Shown in pieces: positions 28,365-38,518 of a stretch of 64,000 nt of DNA (position 1 is its first letter; each line of letters begins with the position of its first letter). The notes beneath the pieces are model-generated. The model was not told the DNA's origin, searched no databases, and saw nothing but the letters and a program-made list of their open reading frames with translations. This DNA comes from Candidatus Krumholzibacteriota bacterium (GTDB lineage Bacteria > Krumholzibacteriota > Krumholzibacteriia > JAJRXK01): assembly GCA_029262065.1 (NCBI GenBank), contig JAJDAC010000024.1:1-64000 (forward strand), in the 5' to 3' direction. The translations under genes were made by a program, and so were the position numbers.

Positions 28365-28802
28365 GTGGAGTTCGAGTTCCAGGACGAGTCCCTCCACCAG
28401 ATGCGTGCCACCATCAACGTGACCCCGTTGATTGACGTTCTGTTGGTGCTGCTGGTGATCTTCATGATGGTCACGCCGCTCTTGACCAAGGCCATGAGTT
28501 CGGACCTGCCGCAGAGAGTCGAATCCACTCCGAGTCGATCGGGCCACGATCAACTCGTATTGTCAATGACCGCCGACGGCAGCTATCTGCTGAACCAAGA
28601 ACGGCTCACGCTGGGCCAACTCTCATCCCGGTTGCGCGAGGTGTTGTCGGCGCGAGGCGGGCGAAGGCTGGTTTTCGTGAACGCCGCCGACAGTCTTCCG
28701 TACGGGAGCGTCGTGCAACTCATGGACCTGTGCCGGAGTGCTGGCGCCGGGCACGTCGGACTGGTGCTCGAGCCCCTGCGCCCCCCGGGCCACAACGAGT
28801 AG
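28365..28802 (+). CDS. exbD: ExbD, second copy
   Basis: 145 residues, GTG start three bases after the first copy's stop. ATINVTPLIDVLLVLLVIFMM holds the conserved membrane Asp. It is only distantly similar to the first copy outside the span. Its last codons end about 30 bases before the convergent secreted-protein gene. It closes the Ton cluster. Confidence 0.92.
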   Translation: MEFEFQDESLHQMRATINVTPLIDVLLVLLVIFMMVTPLLTKAMSSDLPQRVESTPSRSGHDQLVLSMTADGSYLLNQERLTLGQLSSRLREVLSARGGRRLVFVNAADSLPYGSVVQLMDLCRSAGAGHVGLVLEPLRPPGHNE

Positions 28803-28831
28803 GACAGTTTTCAGGCGAGTGGAACCAGGTC

Positions 28832-31800
28832 TTACTCCACGAGCACCAGTTTTCGGGTCTGGTCGAAGGAAGCGGTAGTCAGGCGGTAGTAGTACACGCC
28901 GGAGGCCACGGCCGCCCCCGAGTCGTCCTGGCCATGCCAATGTACGGAGTGTTGACCCGGAGTTTGGTGGCCATCGATGAGCGTACGAACCTTGCGACCC
29001 CGCACGTTGTAGACCACCAACTTCGCCGGCCCGGCCGACGCCAGGCTGTAGCTGATCTTGGTAACGGGATTGAACGGGTTGGGATGACCCGCGGACAACG
29101 AATTCTCGAAACGGATGATCCCGGGAACTGCGGTGGCCCGATCGGAGTCGACGTCGACATCGTCGATGAGCCATCCCTCTCGCGTGTTGGCCCCATCGGT
29201 GAGCAGGCGAAAGCGAATCTTGATGCGCTTTCCCTGGTATGCAGACAGCGACAACACCTGAGTCTCCCAGTCACCGTTATCAGCAGTACCATCCGCCCAA
29301 CCGGGGAAATCGTCCTCGTCGTACTGGGCCAAAAGATCCCAGGTCTGACCACCGTCGTCGGTTACCTCCACCCGTCCGAAGTCCGCACCTGCTTCCGTGA
29401 TGCATATGGTCGAGAACGTCAGGGTTCCGTTGCCGCCGATATCTACGGGTACGTGCAACGTGGCCCGGGCGTCGAGGTTGTTCTGGTACGTGCCCAGCGC
29501 GTTGTCACGAAGGCTGCGAGCACCACCGGCCTGGAGATCCGTCGTAGCGTCCCACAGATGCCCCAGCTCCCAATCTCCGAGGGCCGGGTCCTCGAAGTCC
29601 TCGGTGTGGAAAGGGGGAACCGGGCCAGCGTAGACGTACTCTCGTTGCAGCGGCGTCATCAAGAAGCCCTTCTCGGCATGAAATGTCACCTGGTGCACGC
29701 CCTGATCCAGGTATGCGAAGTAGCGCCCGTCCACTCCCGGCAGTTGATCCGAAAGACTCGTGGGACCTGTTACATCGAACTGAACAAGATCGTACTCGCT
29801 GCCGCTGGACCATGTGATATAGACCTGATCGCCCACTGGCGCCGAGTTCTGGGCCACGATCGTGGCCGCCAACGGTGGCAACAACCCCACGCTGATGGGG
29901 CGTTCGAACGCCCGAAAACGATACGTTCCCGTATCGGTCAGGTCGTCGTCGTGGATCACCCGAACGTAATAGTCGCCGGTGTGGACGATGCCAAAGGTCA
30001 TCGTCGCATCTCGGAGTGACGAAGATTGTGAAGTGAGTTCCGGGGGCGGCACCACGTTCTGGTTGCTCAGCAAGACCGTTTGCCCGTCGGTGTCGAGCAG
30101 CTCGATCTCTGGATCCGCGTTGCCGAGCGCGTCGAACGCCCACGCCGAGTAGAACTTGCCAGCCTCGAGTCGAACGGAATACACGTCGGTATCGCCAGGG
30201 CCGTAAAAGGTGCTCTGGATCGAAGCCAGGCCGTTGGGTTGTCCCAGGCTCCAGACGTCCGATGTCCAGTCGCTGGCATCGTCGGTATCGGTGCCGATTA
30301 CATCGCGGCCCAGGGTTTCATCCCAATCGGGTGCCATCAAGGTTCCGGTGAACGTGGCTCCAGGCGGAATGGGCGTCGCGGAGGGACCATCGCTACCACT
30401 CCAACGCACGAAGTCCATCGGATTCCCCACATCGTCTCGTAGGTAGCACGAGCCAGCCAGCGTTGTCTCGTATTGCGCGTCGAAGTTGGGGTCGAACAGA
30501 TGCGTGGTTGTATTGCGTTGGTTGAAACCCTCCTGAACCACCACGAAGGCGCCGGGCTGGAGGACGAACGAGGGGAATGTCGCCATCTGAGCGAACAGGC
30601 CGCTGAACGCATTGGTCTTGCCAACGATCTTCCAGCCGGTCAGGTCGACGGCAGTGTCGCCGGAGTTGTACAGCTCGACCTGATTGAAACCCTCCCGCAG
30701 GTCGATCTCGTTGATCACCACTCCGCCGGCCGGGCCCTGATTGCTGTAGCTCTGCACTGTTGCTGACGTCGCTGAAAGTGGGTCATCGTTGGGCTCGGCC
30801 GCATCGGGCGCGAAGTCCATTTGGTTGACGGTTTCCAGCACGGCGGTCAATTCGGCGGCCAGATAGCCGGGGCCATTGGCAACGTCCCAGGCCGTGACCC
30901 AGTCTTCGAAGGTGATGATCTCGCCGGGATCGAGGTTGGCGAGTTCTTCGAACGTTGCCCACATGTCACTCGCGGACCCGTCCAGCGGATCGTCGTCGAC
31001 GCCCGGGGTCGCGTCCGGTGTAGCCGGGCCGTCGAAGATGTCCCACAGCGCCGCCACGACCGCCGCCTCGCTCGCCTGCCCACGCCCGTTGATCGGAGTG
31101 GTATCGGCGTACTGCAGCGTCTCAAAATCGTAGAAATCAACCAGCCCGCCGGCGGTAGGCGGAGCCGGCAGCGTCGTCACATCGACGAACTTGCTGATGT
31201 CGTCGTCGGCCACGCCATTGGCAATCATATACGCGCGCAACTGACCGGCGATGACGGTCGACGCCGCGGCAGGATAGGCTCGGCGAGAGTCGCCGTAGTT
31301 GGACCCGAACACGTTGAGGGGAGTGAACGATGTCGACGATTGGGAGAATATGCCCAGGAAGAGAGAGCCGATTCCCTTGAGGATCTCCATGTCGGACCAC
31401 CCGTCGGAGCTTCCACTGCCGGGGGAGGTGATGAAGACGTACTTGTGCGAGACCTCCGCGACACTCCCGATGCGGTTGATTCCTTCGGTGGGGCCCCACA
31501 CAAAGAAAATGGGAAAGGGAAAACTTCCCAGGATCTGCGGTTGGAGGAGCCAATCGCGCGCATGCATACCCAGGTCCAATATGTTGAAGGCCTGGGCGAG
31601 TCCCGTTCCGTCGGTATCGGCAATGACGATCGTTCCCAGATCGAGCACGGGGCTGCCGTCGTGGCCCACTGGCATCGTCGAGTACGAGAGTACATCCAAC
31701 CCCTGGATGTCCGTCGCGACCTTGATCCGGGAACCCTGGCTGACTCCTGTTTTCGCCAATGCCCTGACCTGGAGGCTGATGAGCCCGCCCATGGTTACTT

Positions 31801-32569
31801 GCACGGAGAAATTCCCGGCACCGTCGGTTTCGACAGTGGCGATCACGTTCGTCGTGTTGACGTCGACCAGTTCCACGTCGAGGAATCGAAGCGGCAACTG
31901 TTGGGTGGCACCCGTGAAGCCTTGTGTATCCCAGATCCGGTCCTCGTAGACAAACTGACCCACCACGTCGAACGTGGGAGTGCCGTCGAACATGGTCGTC
32001 CCCGCGACGTCGATACCCAGCGTGCCCAGGGGGTCGCCCCTTAGGCCGACCCATCCCGGGACGGGTCCGCCCGCCGCATTGAAGGCGTAGATTCGGAACG
32101 AGACCGTCGTACTCTGATTGCCCAGCGAAGTGAGGTCGACGTTGACGGGCCAGACACCTGCCAGATCGGCGGCGGTCCCGGCGGCCAGGGTCGACGTGAA
32201 TCCGTCGACACTGGAGCGTACTTCGTAGTCGGCCGAAGCTCCCGAGAACAGGCTATATAAATGGAAAGTCAGAGCCGTGTACGTCGCCGAGTAGCCGGCG
32301 CCCGGGACGATTTCCACTTCGAAGTACTGGGCCGGGTTCAGCGCGCCCGTGGGAAAATCCCGCGCGATGAACGCGTCTCCTGCTGAGACCCCTACGAGAC
32401 CAGGAGAGATTCGGAGCGTAGCCGCAAAGTCGGGAGCCACCGTGTCCGCCGGTAGCGGCATGTTGGGATCCAGGGAGCCCGAAAGCAGCCAATTGGCAAC
32501 TTGAGCCCGGCAGGTGGATGGGAGCAGGCTGCAGACAATGCAGAGCGCAAGGAAAGGAGCGCGAAACAT
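28832..32569 (-). CDS. Very large secreted protein: lamin-tail, PPC-like, MAM-like and FlgD-type domains
   Basis: 1,245 residues with a signal peptide (~1-22). The N-terminal ~600 residues show no known catalytic motif; a string of dates and locations in the sequence is not apparent. A lamin-tail domain lies at ~610-728 (VVINEIDLREGFNQVELYN, GDTAVDLTGWKIVGK). A pre-peptidase C-terminal-like domain follows at ~789-890 (GPGDTDVYSVRLEAGKFYSA, DYYVRVIHDDDLTDTGTYRF). A MAM/concanavalin-like domain lies at ~987-1140 (DDGGQTWDLLAQYD, RIKIRFRLLTDG, GWLIDDVDVD). The FlgD-like tail is from ~1160 (HPNPFNPVTKISYSLASAG). The combination points to surface attachment and ligand binding. It may be transcribed after the glucoamylase gene 96 bases upstream. 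Confidence 0.8.
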   Translation of the reverse strand: MFRAPFLALCIVCSLLPSTCRAQVANWLLSGSLDPNMPLPADTVAPDFAATLRISPGLVGVSAGDAFIARDFPTGALNPAQYFEVEIVPGAGYSATYTALTFHLYSLFSGASADYEVRSSVDGFTSTLAAGTAADLAGVWPVNVDLTSLGNQSTTVSFRIYAFNAAGGPVPGWVGLRGDPLGTLGIDVAGTTMFDGTPTFDVVGQFVYEDRIWDTQGFTGATQQLPLRFLDVELVDVNTTNVIATVETDGAGNFSVQVTMGGLISLQVRALAKTGVSQGSRIKVATDIQGLDVLSYSTMPVGHDGSPVLDLGTIVIADTDGTGLAQAFNILDLGMHARDWLLQPQILGSFPFPIFFVWGPTEGINRIGSVAEVSHKYVFITSPGSGSSDGWSDMEILKGIGSLFLGIFSQSSTSFTPLNVFGSNYGDSRRAYPAAASTVIAGQLRAYMIANGVADDDISKFVDVTTLPAPPTAGGLVDFYDFETLQYADTTPINGRGQASEAAVVAALWDIFDGPATPDATPGVDDDPLDGSASDMWATFEELANLDPGEIITFEDWVTAWDVANGPGYLAAELTAVLETVNQMDFAPDAAEPNDDPLSATSATVQSYSNQGPAGGVVINEIDLREGFNQVELYNSGDTAVDLTGWKIVGKTNAFSGLFAQMATFPSFVLQPGAFVVVQEGFNQRNTTTHLFDPNFDAQYETTLAGSCYLRDDVGNPMDFVRWSGSDGPSATPIPPGATFTGTLMAPDWDETLGRDVIGTDTDDASDWTSDVWSLGQPNGLASIQSTFYGPGDTDVYSVRLEAGKFYSAWAFDALGNADPEIELLDTDGQTVLLSNQNVVPPPELTSQSSSLRDATMTFGIVHTGDYYVRVIHDDDLTDTGTYRFRAFERPISVGLLPPLAATIVAQNSAPVGDQVYITWSSGSEYDLVQFDVTGPTSLSDQLPGVDGRYFAYLDQGVHQVTFHAEKGFLMTPLQREYVYAGPVPPFHTEDFEDPALGDWELGHLWDATTDLQAGGARSLRDNALGTYQNNLDARATLHVPVDIGGNGTLTFSTICITEAGADFGRVEVTDDGGQTWDLLAQYDEDDFPGWADGTADNGDWETQVLSLSAYQGKRIKIRFRLLTDGANTREGWLIDDVDVDSDRATAVPGIIRFENSLSAGHPNPFNPVTKISYSLASAGPAKLVVYNVRGRKVRTLIDGHQTPGQHSVHWHGQDDSGAAVASGVYYYRLTTASFDQTRKLVLVE

Positions 32570-32665
32570 GGGGGTCCCCCTATACGGATGCGACTTGGGC
32601 GAAGAACGCCAAGATTCATGAAGCGATGTAAAATCACTGGGAGGACTACAATCATAGAGGATCGG

Positions 32666-35101
32666 CTATTCGGGAGCAAGTGGGTAGGGGGGAGGGTCTA
32701 GGACTGGCGCGGGCTCAACCTCGATGTGGAACTCCTGGTCCTCCCAGTTCTGGGCTTCGGTCCAAAAGAAAGTGAAGTCCACCGAGCGAGTGCCGTTTGC
32801 TTCCAGGTCCACGAAGTGGATGCCCAACGACGTCGGTGTGGCATCTTCATCTGTCTTCGTGGCCCATGCGTCCTTCGACCAGCGTAAACGAAAAGGCACC
32901 GCTGCCTGAACGCGCAGCGTGTACCCCGGTCGGAGGGTCTGGACGCGCCGATTGAACTTCCAGACCTCCAGCTTGCGATGTTTTCGTTGCCCGGCCACGT
33001 AGCGGTCGTAGACCGCGTCGATGCGATCGAACACCTGTCCGTCGTTGTATGACCGCAACAGTTTCACGTACTCGCCGTGTGCCCAACACAGGGGCATGGC
33101 TGCGTCGGTGGGTTTGCCCAGCGCGAATCTTCCGCCGCCGTCGTCTTCGCGGTCCCATACCTGTTCGGGCAGAAGCCCGAACTCGTTGGCGAACTTCTCA
33201 AGCGCGTGCAGGTACGGTTTGACGTCGCGTCCGGCGGCCAACTCGTAGTGGCCGCGTTCTCCCGTCAACAGCGGCCATGCCCGTCCAATTCCCCAGGTGG
33301 AGAAGGGTTCACCGCTGGGACCTTCACCGTAGCCGTCGTGGTTGTAGCGGTGCCAGGCCGGGCCGGCCGGCGTATCTACTTTCAACGTGGCGTCGACCAC
33401 GCGCAGCGAGTCTTCGATCAGAGGGTCGTTGCCCGCTCGGACACCGTAGCGCACCAGCTCCAGGAACCCCGCGTCGACGACCTCTTTGGCCGGATACTCG
33501 TGGCGGCCTTCCGGACGCCGGTTCTTGATGGTCATTGACCCCACATTCGGATCTTCGTTGGGCGTCAAGTCTCCGGGCTCCACCGGGTGAATCCTTATAT
33601 AGTGCCTTGGTACGTCGGCAAGCAGGCTCCCCTGAGTGGTCACCGTCCAGGCCTCGACATGGTCTTCGAGAAAGTCGGCGTACTCCTGCAGAAACACCGC
33701 CGCCGATTCATCGCCACGAAGGCGCGCGAACGAAGCGGCGCAGGTCAGTGCGGCGATGTTGGTGGCCAGCGTGGACGGGGAGTAGCCGGAGTTTTCCTCC
33801 CAGCGTTCCTGGTCGGTGGCCGGGCCTTCGCGCACCAGGAACGCCGCGGCCCTCATGACCATGGGGTAGGGATCGAAATCCACCAGGGCATCGGCTTGGT
33901 GCAGCCGCCACGCCAGCATGATGGGAAGGGCCACCTCGTCCAGCTGGATCGCCGTCCAGTAGGGTTCGCCATTCAGCCAGAAGTTCTGGTTGAAGCCGCC
34001 GTCCTCGCGCTGGGCCACCGCCAGGTAGATCAGCGCTCGCAACGGCGTGCGCCGGGAGCCACAGGCCATCAGCGCGGTGGTCGATTTCACCATGTCGCGC
34101 GGCCACACCAGGTGGTAACCGCCCATGTCATCGTCCCCCTTGGATTCGCCCCACGGAATACTGAGCGATGCGATCATTGCGCCCGGGTAGCCCTTGTCTT
34201 CGTGCGCTCGCAACATGGCGTTGCTCAAATGGTAGAGTTTGCCGCCGTCGTTGGAATGTTGCTCGAGTTGCGGGTGTTTCTTGCAGGCTTCTTCCCACTG
34301 ACGGTTGAAGCGATCGCGGTGCTTCGCGAACGGCTCGGCCAGCGTTTGCAGCAACGTGGTGGTGGCATCGTGTACATGGTTGCCAAAGCCGATTCCCAGC
34401 GTGAACTGATTGACGCCCGAGAGGTCCAGTTCACCCACCATGGCTACGTTGCCCGCATTGGCCACGTCGAAATCCCAGGTCAAACGCTTATTCTGACTCA
34501 GGTCGGTCCACCCGTCGGACTCACCGACGTAGCCACACGAAGCTCGCGCGAAGGGAACCGTGGCGGCCACCGCCACCCAGTGGTCGTCGCGATTGGCCAC
34601 CAGCACCGAGCGCGAGGCTACTTGGGCCACCATGGCGTCGTCGTCGATTCCTGTGCCACCCATGTGTGGATTCACGACGACGTAGAGCGAAAGCCGACCC
34701 TCGAACTCCGGCGAAGTCTCGAGTCGGGTATGCATCAGGACTGTGGGTTTGCTGGGGTTGGCGACCAGTTCCTTGACGAGCTTGTAGCGGCCCTGCGGTT
34801 CCGTGTTGACGATGCGAAGTCCCAGCGAATGTGGACTCATTGCCTCGACCGTGCTGGTCATGTGGCCCCGTTCGTTGTGTACGAACGTCTCACCGTCGGT
34901 CACCACCAGCTGCAGCTCACGCAGTTGCGGTTTGTCCAGGTGGGGGTAGTAGACTTCCGTAAGTGCACCGCGCGCCACTGTGAACCATACCCGGCTCGCC
35001 CGTGAATGTGCCGTGCCGATAGCGTCCTTGCGGCTGGAGCTCCAGCGCGGTTCGGTTCCTGGCTGGCCAAAAGCGGGTTTGGCTCGGCGGATGATGGTCA
35101 T
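32666..35101 (-). CDS. GH15 glucoamylase / alpha-glucosidase-like enzyme
   Basis: 811 residues, no signal peptide, hence cytoplasmic. The N-terminal ~270 residues form the beta-sandwich domain that prokaryotic GH15 enzymes carry. The (alpha/alpha)6 catalytic domain contains YHLVWPRDMVKSTTALMA. The general acid is in ERWEENSGYSPSTLA (Glu435/436) and the general base is Glu646 in LPEQVWD. These positions match the known clostridial/thermoanaerobacterial enzymes. It should release glucose from maltodextrins or glycogen ends. GGGAG precedes the ATG by eight bases. Confidence 0.93.
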   Translation of the reverse strand: MTIIRRAKPAFGQPGTEPRWSSSRKDAIGTAHSRASRVWFTVARGALTEVYYPHLDKPQLRELQLVVTDGETFVHNERGHMTSTVEAMSPHSLGLRIVNTEPQGRYKLVKELVANPSKPTVLMHTRLETSPEFEGRLSLYVVVNPHMGGTGIDDDAMVAQVASRSVLVANRDDHWVAVAATVPFARASCGYVGESDGWTDLSQNKRLTWDFDVANAGNVAMVGELDLSGVNQFTLGIGFGNHVHDATTTLLQTLAEPFAKHRDRFNRQWEEACKKHPQLEQHSNDGGKLYHLSNAMLRAHEDKGYPGAMIASLSIPWGESKGDDDMGGYHLVWPRDMVKSTTALMACGSRRTPLRALIYLAVAQREDGGFNQNFWLNGEPYWTAIQLDEVALPIMLAWRLHQADALVDFDPYPMVMRAAAFLVREGPATDQERWEENSGYSPSTLATNIAALTCAASFARLRGDESAAVFLQEYADFLEDHVEAWTVTTQGSLLADVPRHYIRIHPVEPGDLTPNEDPNVGSMTIKNRRPEGRHEYPAKEVVDAGFLELVRYGVRAGNDPLIEDSLRVVDATLKVDTPAGPAWHRYNHDGYGEGPSGEPFSTWGIGRAWPLLTGERGHYELAAGRDVKPYLHALEKFANEFGLLPEQVWDREDDGGGRFALGKPTDAAMPLCWAHGEYVKLLRSYNDGQVFDRIDAVYDRYVAGQRKHRKLEVWKFNRRVQTLRPGYTLRVQAAVPFRLRWSKDAWATKTDEDATPTSLGIHFVDLEANGTRSVDFTFFWTEAQNWEDQEFHIEVEPAPVLDPPPYPLAPE

Positions 35102-35316
35102 GAAGTTGCTCCCGGAGCGTGCGCAAGAAAGCGTGTTTGCGAATCAGCGCGGTTGGCATCGTCGAGGGTGGTCAACGGATCGCGGGCACTGGGGCCAACC
35201 CGTCCGAGTGTAGGCCCCACGGGCAGGAACGTCAGTAGTTGATCACTGAGACCATCGTCGTCCATGGTCAGGACTCTCCAGCGTGGTAATATGAATCACC
35301 CGGCCCGGAGGTGCCC

Positions 35317-36882
35317 ATGCGAGTTCGGATCATTCTTCACGTTATTGCTTGTCTTGCCGCTCTCAGCAGCCAGAGTTCGCCGGCCGTTGCCGCGGCCAGC
35401 CAGGTCCACTTGTACGGTGGCCAAGGAAGTCTCGAGGGGCGTTTCGAGGACGCCAACGGGGACATCGACATGCAGGGTTGGGTCGGGGTCGATTGCCCCG
35501 AGGTTGGCTTCGAACCGCTGTGGCAGGTCAGCGACTTCGAGGCCGAAAACCTGAATTCACACGGGCCCGGCAACCACGCCATGTGGGCTGGCCGAACCCA
35601 AGAGCAGCGTTCGGGCTGGGCGTTTCCGCCCGGCTACGGGGACAACTGGAATACCGTGTTGCTATGGAGTCACCCCGCGCCGACCACGATATCTGCATTC
35701 GATGTACAGCTCGACGCCGTATACAACCACGATACCGAGGGATTCTATGATCCCACCTTGGTCGAATGGAATCAGGCTGGGACCTGGATGAGCCTGGAGG
35801 ACATAGACGGTAGAACATTCGATCAAACTTCGGGCGAGTTTCTACCGCCGGGTGTGGCGATGTTCCACCAATGGACTGTGCAGCCGGAGGACTTGGTCGA
35901 CGAGGAAGTCCAGATCCGAATTCGCGTGACGAGCGATGGGATCGTCTCCGACGAGTCGGGGAACGTCGGCTCCAACCCCGGCGATTCCAGCGGCGCCATG
36001 CAGATCGATGACATGATGGTGAGCTTCGACGGTGTCCCCGTCGATGGCGGTGGCGACGTCGATGGTATCGCGACGTTCGAGAACGGAGACGACGAGGGTT
36101 GGATGCCGCAGCTCGACACCTGCTCCTGCTCCGTCGTATCCGAGCTTCCGGGCGACATCGACCCGGGTCCAGACAACCTCACACCGCAGATCGGACTCTT
36201 CCGGTCCGCGGCGTATCCCGGCACGCAGACGTCGACCTGTCGTTTCACATCTCCCGTCATCGAATGGGATGTTCCCGAGGCAGCGGGTCTTGACGCGGCC
36301 GTGGTTCGCCTGCGCAGCTACCGCGAGTCGAGTGAGAGCGAGGGCACTTGGAGGCTCTTCGCTCGCTCTCGTGTGTCAGGGCAGTGGGAGTTGGACTATC
36401 ACCTGGTCGAGCAGGTGACCGCTCCGCCGGCTGGCTGGCAGACGTTCGACATCATGCTCAACGGGATTCCCGTCGACGCCGAAGCCATCGAGCTGATGAT
36501 CCGGTCCTTTTCGAATTCAACCGAATACAGGCTGACGTTCGATGACATCGAAGTCGTGCGCTTTGATGGCACGCTCACGTCGGTGCCCGCTACCGTTTCG
36601 CGTAGCCCTATCGAACTCGAGGTCTATCCCAACCCCACCAATCCCACGGCGAATATTCGCTATGTTCTGAACGCGGACGCCTCGGTGCGGATCGCGGTCT
36701 ACGACACACGCGGACGTCGCGTGCGCGAGGTCTTTGTGGGAGACAAATCGGCCGGAACGCACACGGTTCGGTTCGACGGCTTGGACGACGCTGGGACACC
36801 CGTGGTGAGTGGGGTCTACTTCGTGCGGCTGATCGCGGGTGATGGGCGGACGAGTGGGGAGCGCGTCGTCATTGTAAGGTGA
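35317..36882 (+). CDS. Secreted protein of unknown fold with FlgD-type tail
   Basis: 521 residues from the ATG at 35317, which has GGAGG five bases before it; an in-frame GTG at 35311 is the alternative. Signal peptide to about residue 30. Two beta-rich halves follow, at ~30-220 (GWAFPPGYGDNWNTVLLWSH, DAVYNHDTEGFYDPTLVEW) and ~240-420 (WMPQLDTCSCSVVSELPGDI, LIRSFSNSTEYRLTFDDIEVV). Both resemble extracellular jelly-roll domains used to bind ligands, but I could not name the family. The FlgD-like tail starts near 428 (YPNPTNPTANIRYVLNADA). It sits divergently from the glucoamylase gene. Confidence 0.78.
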   Translation: MRVRIILHVIACLAALSSQSSPAVAAASQVHLYGGQGSLEGRFEDANGDIDMQGWVGVDCPEVGFEPLWQVSDFEAENLNSHGPGNHAMWAGRTQEQRSGWAFPPGYGDNWNTVLLWSHPAPTTISAFDVQLDAVYNHDTEGFYDPTLVEWNQAGTWMSLEDIDGRTFDQTSGEFLPPGVAMFHQWTVQPEDLVDEEVQIRIRVTSDGIVSDESGNVGSNPGDSSGAMQIDDMMVSFDGVPVDGGGDVDGIATFENGDDEGWMPQLDTCSCSVVSELPGDIDPGPDNLTPQIGLFRSAAYPGTQTSTCRFTSPVIEWDVPEAAGLDAAVVRLRSYRESSESEGTWRLFARSRVSGQWELDYHLVEQVTAPPAGWQTFDIMLNGIPVDAEAIELMIRSFSNSTEYRLTFDDIEVVRFDGTLTSVPATVSRSPIELEVYPNPTNPTANIRYVLNADASVRIAVYDTRGRRVREVFVGDKSAGTHTVRFDGLDDAGTPVVSGVYFVRLIAGDGRTSGERVVIVR

Positions 36883-36926
36883 TTGGACTCCCGCACAAGG
36901 TGCGCTGAGAGCCGCTCCCCGTGCGG

Positions 36927-37652
36927 TCAGTCGGGGCGTGAGGCGAGCTTCCCTTCGAGCTCGCGCACCCGCTCACGCAAGTCGGCAATCTCGCTCCGCA
37001 GCTCGGCCAGTTCTTCACTCCATCCGGGCGTCCGGTCAGGCCCTGGCGATGCCGCCCTTGCAGCCGCCTGTGTTGTCGCGCCGGTGGGGCGCAAGCCCGC
37101 GAGGTTCGCGCGCAGCTCCTGTAGTTCGTCCGCCGGGTAGAGATTGTGGGACACCAGCTGCCCGCGCCCGGGAGGCGTGAGTTCGATCATCAGGCCGTGA
37201 TCGACCAGTCCGTCCACGATGGGCTTGAGCGCGGCGAGGTCCGCGATTCGCTCCATACGGGCGGCGCGCCCGCGCAACTCCCCGAGCGCTTGCGCACCGC
37301 GCAGTAGCAATTCGCCGAGCACCGCCAGATCCGCCTTGCTCACCGACAGCCAGTTGTAGGCGAGGTGTCTGTACTTGGGGACCCGCCCCGTCCAGTCGAT
37401 CTCTTCGACCACGCCCATGTTGATCAGATCGTTCAGCGTGTTCATCACGTCGGCGTCGTCCAGGGTGGTCAACGGATCCCGGTTGCTCTTCTGGTTGCAG
37501 CCCGCGACGATCGAATTGACGGTCATCGGGTAACTACCGGGCGTCGTCTTGGCCTTTTCGATAAGTACGCCGAGCACGCGCCGCTGGTTGGGGTCAAGCG
37601 TGCGGGGGGTAGAACTCGGGCCGGAACTTCCGGAGGGAGGCGTCGTGGTCAT
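36927..37652 (-). CDS. yceH: YceH / UPF0502 (DUF480) family protein
   Basis: 241 residues. The conserved blocks are LDPNQRRVLGVLIEKAKTTP, YPMTVNSIVAGCNQKSNRDP, the DVMNTLNDLINMGVVEE helix and KYRHLAYNWLSVSKADLAVLGELLLRG. Two winged-helix domains are expected. Members may bind DNA, but no function is proven. There is a short N-terminal Ser/Pro-rich extension and a C-terminal coiled coil (LRSEIADLRERVRELEGK). The start lies nine bases after the preceding gene's stop with TAAGGAGG overlapping that stop, so the two genes are co-translated. Confidence 0.88.
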   Translation of the reverse strand: MTTTPPSGSSGPSSTPRTLDPNQRRVLGVLIEKAKTTPGSYPMTVNSIVAGCNQKSNRDPLTTLDDADVMNTLNDLINMGVVEEIDWTGRVPKYRHLAYNWLSVSKADLAVLGELLLRGAQALGELRGRAARMERIADLAALKPIVDGLVDHGLMIELTPPGRGQLVSHNLYPADELQELRANLAGLRPTGATTQAAARAASPGPDRTPGWSEELAELRSEIADLRERVRELEGKLASRPD

Positions 37653-37661
37653 CGTTCCTCC

Positions 37662-38327
37662 TTATTGGAAGCGTGTCTTGACGCGCCCCCAACTTGTAGC
37701 CTCCACCGCAACGGGGGGCTTGGCCGTGGCGAATAGCACGCCCGCCATGCTACGCGACGCCCCGAACTCATCCACCCAGGTGCCGTCACGTCGCGTATTC
37801 CCAATGGGGTCGAGGTATGGGTCCCCGCCGCCGGTGTCGATCGACAGCAATGCGGTCTCTGGCCGATGCAGCTCCCCCGCAACCCGGCTGCCATCGGAGT
37901 CATAGTCCATGAACAGCCAAAGGTGCGCCCACACCGCATCTTGTGAATCGATGCGGCTGTCCTGGTTGGAGTCGAAGAGTTGCAGCATCTCCCATCCGTC
38001 GGTGGTGACCACATCGTTGCTGCCCGGGGGTCGGATGCTGATCCCGTCCCGGAAGAGCACCGTGCCATTCACCGGGCTGCCATCGTCAGCCAACACCGTG
38101 AATCCCGCCGACTGGACGGAGGTGGCATCCAGCATCAGGAAGCAGTCTTCGACGTTCGGGGTAGTCCAGTGCACATCCCGCATACCCCCTCCGAGAAGAT
38201 CCGTCGTGGTCTGGCCCGAAAGGTCGAGGCCATCGCCGTCCATGTCCAGGATCAGGGCAGATGCGGAGGCGCAGGCGGGCACGATGGCAAAAGCGGCCAC
38301 GGCGAGGAGTTGGGCAATCAATCGCAT
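37662..38327 (-). CDS. Small exported protein with EF-hand-like loops and C-terminal WG-VK motif
   Basis: 221 residues with a signal peptide (~1-24, ending ASASAL). LDMDGDGLDLSG and LFDSNQDSRIDSQDAVW / MDYDSDGS are D-x-D-x-[DN]-type calcium-binding loops, like dockerin or EF-hand repeats, and may stabilise the fold by calcium. No enzyme motif is visible. The last residues are EATSWGRVKTRFQ. This ending lines up with two other short secreted proteins in this window. It precedes the yceH-family gene as a two-gene unit. Confidence 0.72.
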   Translation of the reverse strand: MRLIAQLLAVAAFAIVPACASASALILDMDGDGLDLSGQTTTDLLGGGMRDVHWTTPNVEDCFLMLDATSVQSAGFTVLADDGSPVNGTVLFRDGISIRPPGSNDVVTTDGWEMLQLFDSNQDSRIDSQDAVWAHLWLFMDYDSDGSRVAGELHRPETALLSIDTGGGDPYLDPIGNTRRDGTWVDEFGASRSMAGVLFATAKPPVAVEATSWGRVKTRFQ

Positions 38328-38518
38328 GGGTTACTTCCGGGAGCAAGGGGAGTGGAATTGGATCCCAAGATCATATCATACGGAACGTGATGGTGAGTGG
38401 CTCGAGACGAGCCCTCCGCGTTTCATTGTTCGACTCTCCGTTGGGAGCGACAGGACTCGTACGGCCCCTCACGCCCGTGTTAGGATACTCTGCTCACGTA
38501 TCGCCTGCCGGTTCTAGG

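Noticed and set aside
30821-32044. 407-codon frame antisense to the lamin-tail protein
   Set aside because: No start signal and no motif; the sense frame has named domains.
33587-35005. 472-codon frame antisense to the glucoamylase
   Set aside because: Mirror frame of a GC-rich enzyme gene; the sense frame has catalytic residues.
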